Positions 43,316 through 51,261 are shown, counted from the stretch's first letter. The stretch is 64,000 bases of DNA from Amycolatopsis sp. GM8 (GCF_021653975.1 NZ_JAJKFK010000004.1:618936-682935), one strand, 5' to 3'. Made by a program: numbers and translations. Notes: a model not told the origin generated them from the sequence alone.

Positions 43316-43373
43316 TCCGGCCCGCTCCCTCCACACTTGACGGTTGGATGGGCCCAGACTAGAAGGGAAAGCC

Positions 43374-43694
43374 ATGATCTTCATTACCGCCAAGTTCCGG
43401 ATCAAGCCCGAAGACGCGGACCGCTGGCCCGAGATCACGCGCGAGTTCACCGCGGCCACCCGGGCCGAACCGGGCTGCCTGTGGTTCGACTGGTCGCGCA
43501 GCCTCGACAACCCGGCCGAGTACGTGCTGGTGGAGGCGTTCCACGACGACGCGGCCGCCGCGCACGTGCAGTCCGACCACTTCAAGACCGCGCAGAAGAC
43601 CCTGCCGCCGCACCTGGTGGCGACGCCGAAGATCGTGAACTTCCAGGTCCCGCAGGACGACTGGTCCGAGCTGGGTGAGCTGGCCGTCGAGTAG
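43374..43694 (+). CDS. Antibiotic biosynthesis monooxygenase (ABM) domain protein
   Basis: A 106-residue single ABM-domain protein (MIFITAKFRIKPEDADRWPE, EPGCLWFDWSRSLDNPAEYV, LVEAFHDDAAAAHVQSDHFK). ATG 43374 follows GAAGGGA. These dimeric beta-barrel proteins oxidise quinol-like compounds or have unknown roles. It is directly followed, without a gap, by the DUF2961 gene, so the two are co-transcribed. A functional link between them is not evident. Confidence 0.9.
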   Translation: MIFITAKFRIKPEDADRWPEITREFTAATRAEPGCLWFDWSRSLDNPAEYVLVEAFHDDAAAAHVQSDHFKTAQKTLPPHLVATPKIVNFQVPQDDWSELGELAVE

Positions 43695-44690
43695 ATGGCC
43701 GAGATCTGGCGGCTGGAGCCGGGGGTCAGCGGCTCCATCAGCCCGGAGAACTTCAGCGGTGCCAAGGGTGGCGGCGCCCGCGCCACCGGCGGCACCGGCG
43801 CGGCCGCGGCCCGCGAACTGGGCCGCGGCTGGAAGGTCTCCCCGTCGATCGTGCTCGGCGACGGCGACACCGCGACGCTCGCGGACATCACCGGTCCCGG
43901 CGTCATCCAGCACATCTGGCTCACCACCGACCGCGGGCGGCTGCGCTCGCTGGCGTTGCGGATGTACTGGGACGACGACGAGACCCCGGCGGTCGACGTG
44001 CCGCTCGGCGATTTCTTCTGCAACGGCTGGGGCGAGCTGGCGCTGGTCGACTCGGAGATGATCGTGGTCGCGCCGGCGGGCGGGCTCAACAGCTACTGGC
44101 CGATGCCCTTCCGCCGCCGCGCCCGGCTGACCCTGCACAACGCGAGCGGCGCCGATGTGCCGGTGTACTACCAGGTCAGTTACCGCCTGCGGGACCTCCC
44201 GCCGGAGACGGCGTACCTGCACGCCGCGTGGCGGCACAGCGATCCGCTCGGCTCGCCCGCGGTGCACACCATCGTCGACGGCGTGCGCGGTCCCGGGCAG
44301 TACGCCGGGACCTACCTCGCGATCGCCCCGAACGCGCCCGGCTGGTGGGGCGAGGGCGAGCTGAAGTTCTACCTCGACGGCGACCGGGACTTCCCGACCA
44401 TCGCCGGTACCGGCACCGAGGACTACTTCGGCGGCGCGTGGAACTTCGACTCAGGCGGCCGGTACGTGCCGTACTCGACGCGCCGGCTGGGCCTGCCGCA
44501 GGTGCTGCCGCCGGACGAGATCTACCAGGCGCACCAACGGTTCGGCATGTACCGCTGGCACACGCCGGATCCGATCGCGTTCAGCCAGGACCTGCGGGTC
44601 ACGATCCAGGCGCTGGGCTGGAAGTCCGGTGGCCGGTACCGGCCGCTGGAGGGCGCCGAGATCGCGACCACGGCCTACTGGTACGCGTGA
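43695..44690 (+). CDS. DUF2961 protein, GH172-type glycosidase
   Basis: A 331-residue protein of the DUF2961 family, now partly recognised as GH172 (alpha-fructofuranosidase and arabinofuranosidase activities). Signatures are GPGVIQHIWLTTD, DVPLGDFFCNGWGELALVDS, NSYWPMPFRRRARLTL, and the acidic pair in FPTIAGTGTEDYFGGAWNF (GTEDY holds a likely catalytic Glu). No signal peptide is visible. Pseudonocardiaceae walls contain arabinogalactan, so an arabinan-trimming role is possible, though an internal sugar substrate fits the lack of signal better. It starts right after the ABM stop. Confidence 0.88.
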   Translation: MAEIWRLEPGVSGSISPENFSGAKGGGARATGGTGAAAARELGRGWKVSPSIVLGDGDTATLADITGPGVIQHIWLTTDRGRLRSLALRMYWDDDETPAVDVPLGDFFCNGWGELALVDSEMIVVAPAGGLNSYWPMPFRRRARLTLHNASGADVPVYYQVSYRLRDLPPETAYLHAAWRHSDPLGSPAVHTIVDGVRGPGQYAGTYLAIAPNAPGWWGEGELKFYLDGDRDFPTIAGTGTEDYFGGAWNFDSGGRYVPYSTRRLGLPQVLPPDEIYQAHQRFGMYRWHTPDPIAFSQDLRVTIQALGWKSGGRYRPLEGAEIATTAYWYA

Positions 44691-44694
44691 GGAG

Positions 44695-45612
44695 TCAGTA
44701 CGGGCGGTCGCCGGCGATCGCGACGCGTTCGGCGACGCGGACCTCCGGCGCGTAGTCGTTGACGGCGTAGTGCTGGGTCGCGCGGTTGTCCCAGAACGCG
44801 ACCGCGTTTTCCGTCCAGGCGAAGCGGATCTGGAACTCCGGCACGTGTGCCTGGGCGAACAGCACCCGCAGCAGGGCGTCGCTCTCGGCGCGGTCCAGGC
44901 CGACGATGTGCGTGGTGAACGCGGGGTTCACGAACAGCGTCCGCCGCCCGGTCTCCGGGTGGGTCCGCACCACGGGATGCTCGACCGGCGGGAACTCGGC
45001 TTGCCGTGCCGCGAGGAACTCCGGGTCGGTGAACCGCGCGAACCCCGGCACGAAGTCGTGCACCGCGCGCAGCCCCGTGATGCGACGGCGGACATCGGCG
45101 GGCAGGTTGTCGTACGCCGCCGCCATGTCGGCCCACATCGTGTCGCCACCGGCCGCCGGCACCCGCACCAGCCGCAGCACCGAGCCGAGCGCGGGGTTGG
45201 GCCGGAACGTGACGTCGGTGTGCCAGATGTTCTCGAACGCCGGCATCGCCGCGTCGCGGGAGAACCGGGTGACGTCGTCGGAATCGCCGGCGGGCAGCAG
45301 CGGGTTGGTCTCCAGCTCGCCCCAGTTCCGGGCGAAGGCGCGCTGCTGGGCGGGCGTGATGTCCTGGTCGCGGAAGAACAGCACCTTCCACTCGAGAAAC
45401 GCGCGGTGCAGCTCGGCGCGCACCGGCTCGGTCAGCGGGCGGGCGAGGTGCACGCCCTCGATCTCCGCGCCGATCACGCGGCCGAGCGGCCGCAGGCCGA
45501 ACACGTCGTAGGGTCGCGACGGCACGCCTTCGGGCAGCCGGCGCAGGACGCGCGGGCCTTCCACGATGGTGGTGTCGGGTACGTGCGCAGGGCGCAGCAC
45601 AACGGTGGTCAT
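44695..45612 (-). CDS. TauD/TfdA-family Fe(II)/2-oxoglutarate dioxygenase
   Basis: A 305-residue dioxygenase. The facial triad is His131-x-Asp133 (NIWHTDVTF) and His280 (WDNRATQHYAVNDY), with a basic 2-oxoglutarate anchor at Arg291 or nearby. The N-terminal RPLGRVIGAEIEGVHLARPL is typical of TauD and alkylsulfatase relatives. It probably oxidises taurine, an alkyl sulfate or a similar organosulfur substrate to release sulfite or sulfate. ATG 45612 follows AAGGAGT. It is convergent with the GH172 gene, 4 bp apart, and a tiny frame upstream (45652-45711) may be a leader peptide. Confidence 0.9.
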   Translation of the reverse strand: MTTVVLRPAHVPDTTIVEGPRVLRRLPEGVPSRPYDVFGLRPLGRVIGAEIEGVHLARPLTEPVRAELHRAFLEWKVLFFRDQDITPAQQRAFARNWGELETNPLLPAGDSDDVTRFSRDAAMPAFENIWHTDVTFRPNPALGSVLRLVRVPAAGGDTMWADMAAAYDNLPADVRRRITGLRAVHDFVPGFARFTDPEFLAARQAEFPPVEHPVVRTHPETGRRTLFVNPAFTTHIVGLDRAESDALLRVLFAQAHVPEFQIRFAWTENAVAFWDNRATQHYAVNDYAPEVRVAERVAIAGDRPY

Positions 45613-45651
45613 GTCGAACTCCTTGCTGGTGTGGAGGATGCAGTGGCCGGA

Positions 45652-45711
45652 TCAGCTCGGCGGGGAGCCGAGGCGGCCACGTCGCAGCAGGAGCACACCC
45701 ACGTTCGACAT
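45652..45711 (-). CDS. Possible 19-residue leader peptide upstream of the dioxygenase gene
   Basis: A short frame MSNVGVLLLRRGRLGSPPS ending in TGA, 40 bp before the dioxygenase start on the same strand. Size, position and the LLLRR motif recall the small regulatory leader peptides common before actinobacterial sulfur genes, but the usual C-terminal Cys is missing. The ribosome site (GGAG) is 11 bp away, rather far. Weak evidence. Confidence 0.3.
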   Translation of the reverse strand: MSNVGVLLLRRGRLGSPPS

Positions 45712-45821
45712 GCTCGGATGATCTCCGCCGGCAGGCGTGCGGGTCAAGGGTTTCCACTGTCCGGGACCCCATCGTTGTGCTTGACTGCTCACGGTTTTGT
45801 CGAAAACAGGAAGGGGTGCGG

Positions 45822-46229
45822 GTGGCGACCTGGGGCGAGCTCGTGACGTTCATCAAGCAGTCGTACCGGGTGGTGCGCGAGGAGCCCGGCGAGATCCGGA
45901 TCCGGCTGCACTTCCGGAAGGACCCGGACGAACCGGAGCGCACGCAGACGGTGGTCATCGCGCGGGAGGTGCTGGACAAGCGCGAGGAGTGGGTGCAGAT
46001 CGCGACCCCGTTCGCGCGCATCGACGAAGTGGACCTGCGGGCGGTCCTGGAGGAGATCGGGCACACCACGGTCGTCGGCGGCTGTGTCGTGATGGGCGAC
46101 TACCTGGTGCTGCGGCATTCCCTGCCACTGGTCAACCTGGACATCAACGAGTTCACCGATCCGCTGGAGCTGGTCACCGGCGCCGCCGAGATCCTCGAAG
46201 AGGACTTCACCGGCCGCGACGACTACTGA
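45822..46229 (+). CDS. Conserved hypothetical protein, YbjN-like fold suggested
   Basis: A 135-residue protein (ATWGELVTFIKQSYRVVREE, TQTVVIAREVLDKREEWVQI, VVGGCVVMGDYLVLRHSLPL, DINEFTDPLELVTGAAEIL). The pattern, an alpha-beta protein with a long C-terminal helix, resembles YbjN/type III chaperone-like families common in actinobacteria. I chose GTG 45822 with AGGAAGG at 45808-45814; GTG 45816 is too close to that site. It is convergent with the first universal stress gene, 7 bp apart. Function unknown. Confidence 0.75.
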   Translation: MATWGELVTFIKQSYRVVREEPGEIRIRLHFRKDPDEPERTQTVVIAREVLDKREEWVQIATPFARIDEVDLRAVLEEIGHTTVVGGCVVMGDYLVLRHSLPLVNLDINEFTDPLELVTGAAEILEEDFTGRDDY

Positions 46230-46236
46230 TCCGCCG

Positions 46237-47076
46237 TCAGCCCGAGCGGGCGACCAGCACCGGGCACTCGGCATGCTGCACGAGGGCCTGGCTGGTGGAG
46301 CCCAGCAGCAGCCCGGCGAACCCGCCGCGGCCACGGCTGCCGACGACGACCAGCCGCGCCCGGCTGCTCCAGTCGAGCAGGTGCTGGCGCGGCCGGTCCC
46401 GCTCGGCGACGTGGCGCACCGATACCCCCGGGAACTCCTCCCGCCAGTGCGCGAGCGCGTCGGCGAGCACCCGGCTTTCCCTGTCCCGCAACGGTTCGGC
46501 GGACATCCGCGCGGGGTCGGTCTCATGTGAGGCGTGCACCGCGACCAGCGGTGCCGCGCGTAGTGCGGCCTCCTCGAACGCCGCCGCCAGCGCGGGCTCG
46601 GCGGCCGGGCTGGTGTCCACGCCGACGACGACCGGGCCGTCCGGCCGGTCCTCCCCGCGGATCACCGCCACCGGGCATTTGGCCTGTGCGGTCAGCGCGG
46701 ACGCGGTCGAGCCGGCCAGCAGGTCACCGAGCACGCCGCGCCCGGCCGAACCGAGCACGATCATCCGGGCGTCCGCGGAACGCCGTACCAGCAACGGGAT
46801 CGGAGCCTCCACAGTGGACTCCTGCACGATCTCCAGTCCCGGGTACCAGGACCCGACGCCCACCACGGCGTCACGGACGATCGCCTCCGACGCGGTCCGC
46901 CGGGCCGTCAGCCAGCCACTCGGCGGGAGGACGTCGGCGTAGAAGGCGTCCGGGAAGCCGAAAGCGTTGATGACGAAGAGCGGCTCATGCCGCAGGGCGG
47001 CCTCCGCCGCCGCCCACGCCACGGCCCGCAGTGACGCGCGGGTGCCGTCGACTCCGGCCACGATGCCCCAGCTCAT
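46237..47076 (-). CDS. Universal stress protein with two UspA domains (first copy)
   Basis: A 279-residue protein made of two UspA domains (about 1-140 and 145-279). Each carries an ATP-binding G-x2-G-x9-G(S/T) motif: VLGSAGRGVLGDLLAGSTAS and VVGSRGRGGFAGLLLGSTSQ. ATG 47076 (MSWGIVAGVDGTRASLRAV) is the typical start. Upstream, 58 bp before the start, a GGG-N8-CC(T) motif resembles a DosR box. It forms a pair with the paralogue at 47455. Such proteins serve in hypoxia or stationary-phase survival in actinobacteria. Confidence 0.92.
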   Translation of the reverse strand: MSWGIVAGVDGTRASLRAVAWAAAEAALRHEPLFVINAFGFPDAFYADVLPPSGWLTARRTASEAIVRDAVVGVGSWYPGLEIVQESTVEAPIPLLVRRSADARMIVLGSAGRGVLGDLLAGSTASALTAQAKCPVAVIRGEDRPDGPVVVGVDTSPAAEPALAAAFEEAALRAAPLVAVHASHETDPARMSAEPLRDRESRVLADALAHWREEFPGVSVRHVAERDRPRQHLLDWSSRARLVVVGSRGRGGFAGLLLGSTSQALVQHAECPVLVARSG

Positions 47077-47133
47077 GCCGTCTCCTCGCGGTGGCTCCGC
47101 AGCGAGCATGCCACGCCGGAGCGTGCGGGCGAA

Positions 47134-47147
47134 GGGCACTTCGTCCT
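47134..47147 (-). promoter_or_regulatory. DosR-like box candidate upstream of the first USP gene
   Basis: GGGCACTTCGTCCT fits the GGG-N8-CCC geometry of DosR/DevR boxes with one mismatch. A second weaker one, GGGTCTTTCGGCCG (47155-47168), faces the small gene at 47204. Assignment is inference from pattern and gene context. Confidence 0.4.
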
Positions 47148-47203
47148 GCGACCGGGGTCTTTCGGCCGGCGAGCCGACTGTCCCCGGCTGCGAGGATCGG
47201 GGC

Positions 47204-47503
47204 ATGAACAGCCGGAACCCGATGATGCCGGAGGCCGAACGCCGCGCGCGGGCGGTCCGTGCCGTGGCCGGAAGCGCCCGGGACGCGGCGGATCTGAAGG
47301 AGCTGCTGGACATCCTCGGCCTGGCGGCCACCGACGTGCTGCCGCCGCCGTCGCGGGTGCCGCGGCAGCGGGGCGCGCACCTGTCGATCGAGGAGCTGCA
47401 CGCCCTGCCGGAAACCGCGGCCCGCCCCGGCGCGCCGGAAGTCCATTGTGGACCTCAGCCGGCGTCCTGCGGGCGGACGACCAGCACCGGGCACCGCGCG
47501 TAG
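47204..47503 (+). CDS. Small hypothetical protein between universal stress genes
   Basis: A 99-residue protein. The N-terminal half is helical (PEAERRARAVRAVAGSARDA, ADLKELLDILGLAATDVLPP); the rest is Pro/Arg-rich and overlaps the 3' end of the convergent second USP gene. ATG 47204 follows GAGGATCGGGG. The N-terminal part looks like a real, conserved-style protein, and the true stop could be affected by the overlap. A DosR-like motif lies 36 bp upstream. Function unknown. Confidence 0.55.
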   Translation: MNSRNPMMPEAERRARAVRAVAGSARDAADLKELLDILGLAATDVLPPPSRVPRQRGAHLSIEELHALPETAARPGAPEVHCGPQPASCGRTTSTGHRA

Positions 47504-48339
47504 TGCAGCAGCGCCTGGCTCGTCGACCCCAGCAGCAGCCCCCGGAACCCACCACGCCCGCGACTACCGACCACCACCAGCTGCGCCCGGGCACTCCACT
47601 CCAGCAACTGACGCCGCGGCCGGTCCTTGACCACCACTCGTTCGACACTCACGTCGGGGTACTTCTCCTGCCACCCAGCAAGGCTTTCCGCGAGTACCCG
47701 CGCCTGCTCCTGTCCGGACGGCTCGGTCTCCAGCAAGGCGTACTCCCACGGCACGATCGTGGCGTAGTCCATGTCGCTCCACGCGTGCACCGCCACCAAC
47801 GACGTGCGACGCCACGCGGCCTCGTCGAACGCCACCCCCAGCGCACTGACACTCGTCGGGCTGCCGTCGACACCGACCACCACCGGGCCGCTCTGGCCCT
47901 CATCGCCACGCACGATCACCACCGGACACGCGCCACGCGCCGCGACGGAAACCGCCGTGGAACCAGCCAGCATCCCCTCGAACCCACCACGACCCGACGC
48001 ACCCAGCACGATCATGCGCGCCCGCTGCGACAGCTCGATCAGCATCGGCACCGGCGGCATCCCCACCCGCTCCGTCGTCACGGCGAGATCCGGCGCTGCT
48101 TCGCGTGCCGCGGCGCTCGCTTCGGCCAGCTGCTGCTGCACGACCCGCTCCATGGCGTCGAACGCGTCCTGCGGGATGGGCAGGGACGGGCCGTAGTAGC
48201 CGAGTGTCGGGTCGATGCCCGACACGAGGTGCAGCGGAAGGTTGCGAGGCGCCGCCTCCGCGGCGGCCCACCGGGCCGCGCGCAGTGCCTGCGCAGACCC
48301 GTCGATGCCGACGACGATCGCACCGGTGCTGTCAGTCAT
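47455..48339 (-). CDS. Universal stress protein with two UspA domains (second copy)
   Basis: A 294-residue tandem UspA protein, paralogous to the one at 46237. ATP motifs are VLGASGRGGFEGMLAGSTAV and VVGSRGRGGFRGLLLGSTSQ. The second halves of the two paralogues are much more alike (LVVVGSRGRGGF, LLLGSTSQAL) than the first halves. ATG 48339 (MTDSTGAIVVGIDGSAQ). A GGGG-N8-CCCC element at 48361-48378 sits in its promoter. It is divergent to the flavin-binding protein at 48521, which often accompanies USP genes in hypoxia regulons. Confidence 0.92.
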   Translation of the reverse strand: MTDSTGAIVVGIDGSAQALRAARWAAAEAAPRNLPLHLVSGIDPTLGYYGPSLPIPQDAFDAMERVVQQQLAEASAAAREAAPDLAVTTERVGMPPVPMLIELSQRARMIVLGASGRGGFEGMLAGSTAVSVAARGACPVVIVRGDEGQSGPVVVGVDGSPTSVSALGVAFDEAAWRRTSLVAVHAWSDMDYATIVPWEYALLETEPSGQEQARVLAESLAGWQEKYPDVSVERVVVKDRPRRQLLEWSARAQLVVVGSRGRGGFRGLLLGSTSQALLHYARCPVLVVRPQDAG

Positions 48340-48360
48340 GGATCCTCTCCCTGTCGCTGG

Positions 48361-48378
48361 TGGGGCGGTCGGCCCCCA
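48361..48378 (-). promoter_or_regulatory. DosR-like box candidate upstream of the second USP gene
   Basis: TGGGGCGGTCGGCCCCCA: TGGGG and CCCCA arms separated by 8 nt, the spacing of DosR boxes. It is 22-39 bp before the start codon, overlapping the expected promoter, so it could repress or activate. Inference from pattern. Confidence 0.4.
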
Positions 48379-48426
48379 CGGTATGGACCGCACCGCGTGC
48401 CCGACTGTGGCCGAGCGTCCTGGAGT

Positions 48427-48446
48427 TTGAGGACTTACGACCCTGA
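48427..48446 (+). promoter_or_regulatory. DosR-like box upstream of the flavin-binding protein gene
   Basis: TTGAGGACTTACGACCCTGA matches 15 of 20 positions of the mycobacterial DosR consensus (TTSGGGACTWWAGTCCCSAA). It is 75 bp before the start at 48521. Best of the three candidates in this stretch. Confidence 0.5.
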
Positions 48447-48520
48447 ACCGCGGCCGAGCCGGGCGAGCAGACTGAAGTCCAGTGTTGAAAAAACCATCCC
48501 GACCATTTCCTGGAGCGGCC

Positions 48521-48949
48521 ATGACCGAGATCCGGCCGTTGACACCCAGCGAATGCCTCCGGCTCCTGTCCTCGCAGCCGATCGGCAGGCTCGCGTTCTC
48601 GGAAGACGCGCTGCCGATGATCCGGCCGGTCAACTTCTTCGTGCACGAGGGCGACATCATCGTGCGCACCGGCGTGACCGGCTCGATCGGCAAGCTCACC
48701 AACGAAGTCGTCGCGTTCGAGGTGGACAGCGTCGACCCGGTGACGCACACCGGCTGGAGTGTCGTGGTGATCGGCCGGGTCGCCCTGGTCACCGATGTCG
48801 ACGACCTGGTCCGGCTCGCCGATCCGAGGCACCGGCCCTGGCCCAGCGGCGAGCGCAGCCGCTTCCTGCGGCTGCCGATCGAAATCATCAGCGGCCGCAG
48901 CCTGCGGCTCGCCGAGGCGGTCCCCGACTCCGCCACCAGCCAGGTCTAG
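48521..48949 (+). CDS. Pyridoxamine 5'-phosphate oxidase-like flavin/F420-binding protein
   Basis: A 142-residue split-barrel protein (LTPSECLRLLSSQPIGRLAF, MIRPVNFFVHEGDIIVRTGV, NEVVAFEVDSVDPVTHTGWS, VVVIGRVALVTDVDD). Such proteins bind FMN, F420 or heme and are typical members of the mycobacterial DosR regulon beside USP genes. ATG 48521 follows GGAGCGGCC. A frame extension to 48482 has no ribosome site. The gene ends with a strong hairpin. Confidence 0.9.
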   Translation: MTEIRPLTPSECLRLLSSQPIGRLAFSEDALPMIRPVNFFVHEGDIIVRTGVTGSIGKLTNEVVAFEVDSVDPVTHTGWSVVVIGRVALVTDVDDLVRLADPRHRPWPSGERSRFLRLPIEIISGRSLRLAEAVPDSATSQV

Positions 48950-48969
48950 ACCGCACCACCGCCGCGAAC

Positions 48970-49000
48970 GGGGCCGGCGTCCGATCCGGACTCCGGCCCC
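48970..49000 (+). terminator. Hairpin terminator after the flavin-binding protein gene
   Basis: GGGGCCGG-C-GTCCG (48970-48983) pairs with CGGAC-T-CCGGCCCC (48987-49000), 13 of 14 pairs, with a 3-nt loop. No T-tract follows. Confidence 0.65.
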
Positions 49001-49018
49001 CGTGTCCATCGTGGACGG

Positions 49019-49429
49019 TCAGTGGTCGACCTTGAAGTAGGTGCCGGCGCCGTGGATGTCGTTGGACGGGAACTGCCCGCCGCCGATCGAGATCATCGTG
49101 TGGCCCGCGCCGCCGTTGCTGAAGAACGCCAGCCCGCCCGCGGGAACCTCGGTGTCGCCGGCATGCTTGTACGACGCGGGAATCTGGGTCCAGTGGACCG
49201 CCCTGGGTACAGCTGTTCGGGTCACCGGTGCCCGAGGTCGAGCAGACCTGGGTGGACCCGCCGCAGTCCGGCGCGACCCGGCCGTCCGACCCGGTGTAGG
49301 CACCGCACACCGACTCGGGTGTTGCAGTGATGGTGCACTCGGCGCCGAGGACCACCGCCGCCGCGGTGGGCAGCGTCGCGGACGGGACGTCGGTGACCAT
49401 CGCGTCTGGGGTGGCGGGCCCGGATACAA
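49019..49429 (-). pseudogene. Degraded secreted CHAP-like protein gene
   Basis: The 3' part encodes VHWTQIPASYKHAGDTEVPA, then GGLAFFSNGGAGHTMISIGG and GQFPSNDIHGAGTYFKVDH, which looks like the end of a CHAP/NlpC-type secreted enzyme. The 5' part lies in another frame (LPTAAAVVLGAECTITATPE, SVCGAYTGSDGRVAPDCGGS, TQVCSTSGTGDPNSCTQ). The frames switch around 49195-49215, and no good start or signal peptide remains. The catalytic Cys/His region is missing. It is therefore a truncated and frameshifted relic; exact limits are uncertain. Confidence 0.6.
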
Positions 49430-49519
49430 GGGACGTACAAACGCTGGGCCGGATGGGTGAAAGCTGTCTCAGCCACCGGTGGTCCCGCCTCTGGTCTGAC
49501 AGGGAGAGGGGAGACTCCG

Positions 49520-50851
49520 ATGAGCACCACAACCATGCCGGAAGGCCTGGGGCTCTGGCAGCGGCTCGCCCGCAACGTCGTGGCCTGGTGGATGAACGTC
49601 CTGATCGCGTTCGCGGCGGCCGCCGCGGTCGTCGTCGCCGGGTTCCTGACCGACCGCGGCTGGCCGGACACCTCGCGGTGGGGCGCCGGCGCGCCGAAGG
49701 TGTTCGCGCTGTGGTGCCTGTCGTTCCTGCCGGGCTGGCTGTACGTCCGGTTCCTCTACGTGCGGGCGCACGCGGCGTGGACCGAGTACGTGCTCACCCT
49801 GCACCGCCTGGGCTGGGACCGCCCGGCCAACCTGCCCGAACCGGCGCCGAACTCCATCTACTACGCGAAATGGCAGGAGTGCGCGGGCGAGCGGCGCAAG
49901 GACCACATCTACCGCGAGAAGTTCGAGGCCTACTACGGACCGCTGCGCGGCGACGACAAGAGACTCGCGCTGAGCACCGAGTCCCTCTTCCCCGTCTTCA
50001 TGTTCACCGCGGTGCTCGCGGTGGGCTGGGCGGCGATCCTGTGGGACACCTCGTTCCTCACCACCCCGGCGGACGTGTGGGACGTGCTCAAGTACGGCTT
50101 CATCGGGGCGTACGCGTTCGTGACCGGCATGCTCGTCCGCCGGTTCTTCCAGACGGACCTGCGCCCGAGCGCCTACACCTCGGCGATCCAGCGGATCGTG
50201 CTGGTGCTGCTGATCGTGGCGGTGGTGCACCAGGTCGCACACGCGATCGCACCCGCCACGCTCGCCGCCGAGATCGCGCTCGCGTTCATGATCGGGTTCT
50301 TCCCGCTCGCCGGGCTGCAGCTGATCAACCGGGTGGCGACGAGGGTGTTCGGCACGATCGTGCGGCCGCTGCGCCAGGACTACCCGCTCGACCAGCTCGA
50401 TGGTCTGAACCTGTGGTACGAGGCGCGGCTGCTCGAGGAGGGCGTCGAGGACATGCAGAACCTGACCAGCATGAACCTCGTCGACGTCATCCTGCACACC
50501 AAGGTGCCTCCGGGGCGGCTGATCGACTGGCTGGACCAGGCGTTCCTGCTGACCCACCTGGATCCGACGAACCGCAAGGAGATCGAGCGGACCCAGCGCG
50601 ACGGCGTGCAGCCCGACACGGAACCGCTGAGCGGTTCACAGGCCCGGATCGCGTTGCGGCGCGCCGGGATCCGGACCGCGACGGATCTGCTGAAGGTGTT
50701 CTGGTGCGACGGAAACTTCCGGATGCCCGCCGGGGTCGGGCAGGCACCGCTACCGACCGATCAGCTGCGGCTGCTCGTCGAGGTGCTCGGCCGCGAGCCG
50801 AAGCTGAGCGTCGTCCGGAACTGGCAGCACAGCGACGACCGCGCGTTCTGA
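49520..50851 (+). CDS. Multi-pass membrane protein of unknown function
   Basis: A 443-residue protein with about six transmembrane helices (near 22-43, 60-80, 155-176, 195-213, 235-252, 257-277). A C-terminal cytoplasmic region of about 150 residues contains EEGVEDMQNLTSMNLVDVIL, IDWLDQAFLLTHLDP, and a helix-hairpin-like ARIALRRAGIRTATDLLKVF segment. The latter resembles DNA- or protein-binding HhH modules, so the protein may link the membrane to an interaction partner. ATG 49520 follows AGGGAGAGGGGAG. No family recognised. It is convergent, 8 bp apart, with the small WGxxG protein gene. Confidence 0.78.
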   Translation: MSTTTMPEGLGLWQRLARNVVAWWMNVLIAFAAAAAVVVAGFLTDRGWPDTSRWGAGAPKVFALWCLSFLPGWLYVRFLYVRAHAAWTEYVLTLHRLGWDRPANLPEPAPNSIYYAKWQECAGERRKDHIYREKFEAYYGPLRGDDKRLALSTESLFPVFMFTAVLAVGWAAILWDTSFLTTPADVWDVLKYGFIGAYAFVTGMLVRRFFQTDLRPSAYTSAIQRIVLVLLIVAVVHQVAHAIAPATLAAEIALAFMIGFFPLAGLQLINRVATRVFGTIVRPLRQDYPLDQLDGLNLWYEARLLEEGVEDMQNLTSMNLVDVILHTKVPPGRLIDWLDQAFLLTHLDPTNRKEIERTQRDGVQPDTEPLSGSQARIALRRAGIRTATDLLKVFWCDGNFRMPAGVGQAPLPTDQLRLLVEVLGREPKLSVVRNWQHSDDRAF

Positions 50852-50859
50852 ACCAGGTG

Positions 50860-51261
50860 CTACCGGCGCGCGAACCAGGACCGGACGCGGTCGACCGGGC
50901 CCGGGTAACCCGCCGGCGACGCGAACTGCCGCCCCGCCGCGTGCCGGGGGCGGCGGGGCTGCGGCAGGTCCGGCGGGTCCTCGTCGGGCAGCATCTCCGC
51001 GGTGGGCCACTCGCGGGCGAGGGGCAGGCCGAGCGGCGGCGTCTCCGGCTCGAAGAACTCGGCAGGCCCGGAAAACTCCGAAACCTCTTGGGGCGCCGGG
51101 GAAGGCGGCTTCGGGTGCGGCATCGGCCGCAGGTTCACGATCGGGTACCGCGCGAACGGGTCGGCGGTGACCCGGCGGCCGCGCGGCCGCCGCAGTCCGA
51201 ACAGCCCGAACAGTCCCAGCAGCCCGAGCAGGCCCCACGCCCCGTTGCCCATGATCGACAT
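50860..51261 (-). CDS. Small WG-motif membrane-associated protein
   Basis: About 133 residues. A short N-terminal hydrophobic stretch WGLLGLLGLFGLFGLRRPRG resembles the C-terminal anchor motif of WGxxGxx family proteins, though here it is at the start. The rest is Pro-rich and low in complexity, with an acidic/aromatic middle (SEFSGPAEFFEPETPPL). Starts at ATG 51261 or ATG 51252 (MGNGAWGLL), the latter more natural. Function unknown. Confidence 0.6.
   Translation of the reverse strand: MSIMGNGAWGLLGLLGLFGLFGLRRPRGRRVTADPFARYPIVNLRPMPHPKPPSPAPQEVSEFSGPAEFFEPETPPLGLPLAREWPTAEMLPDEDPPDLPQPRRPRHAAGRQFASPAGYPGPVDRVRSWFARR

Noticed and set aside
48361..48378. Reading the GGGG-N8-CCCC element as a terminator
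   Set aside because: It lies in the divergent promoter region just upstream of a start codon, with a short stem. A regulatory site is more likely.
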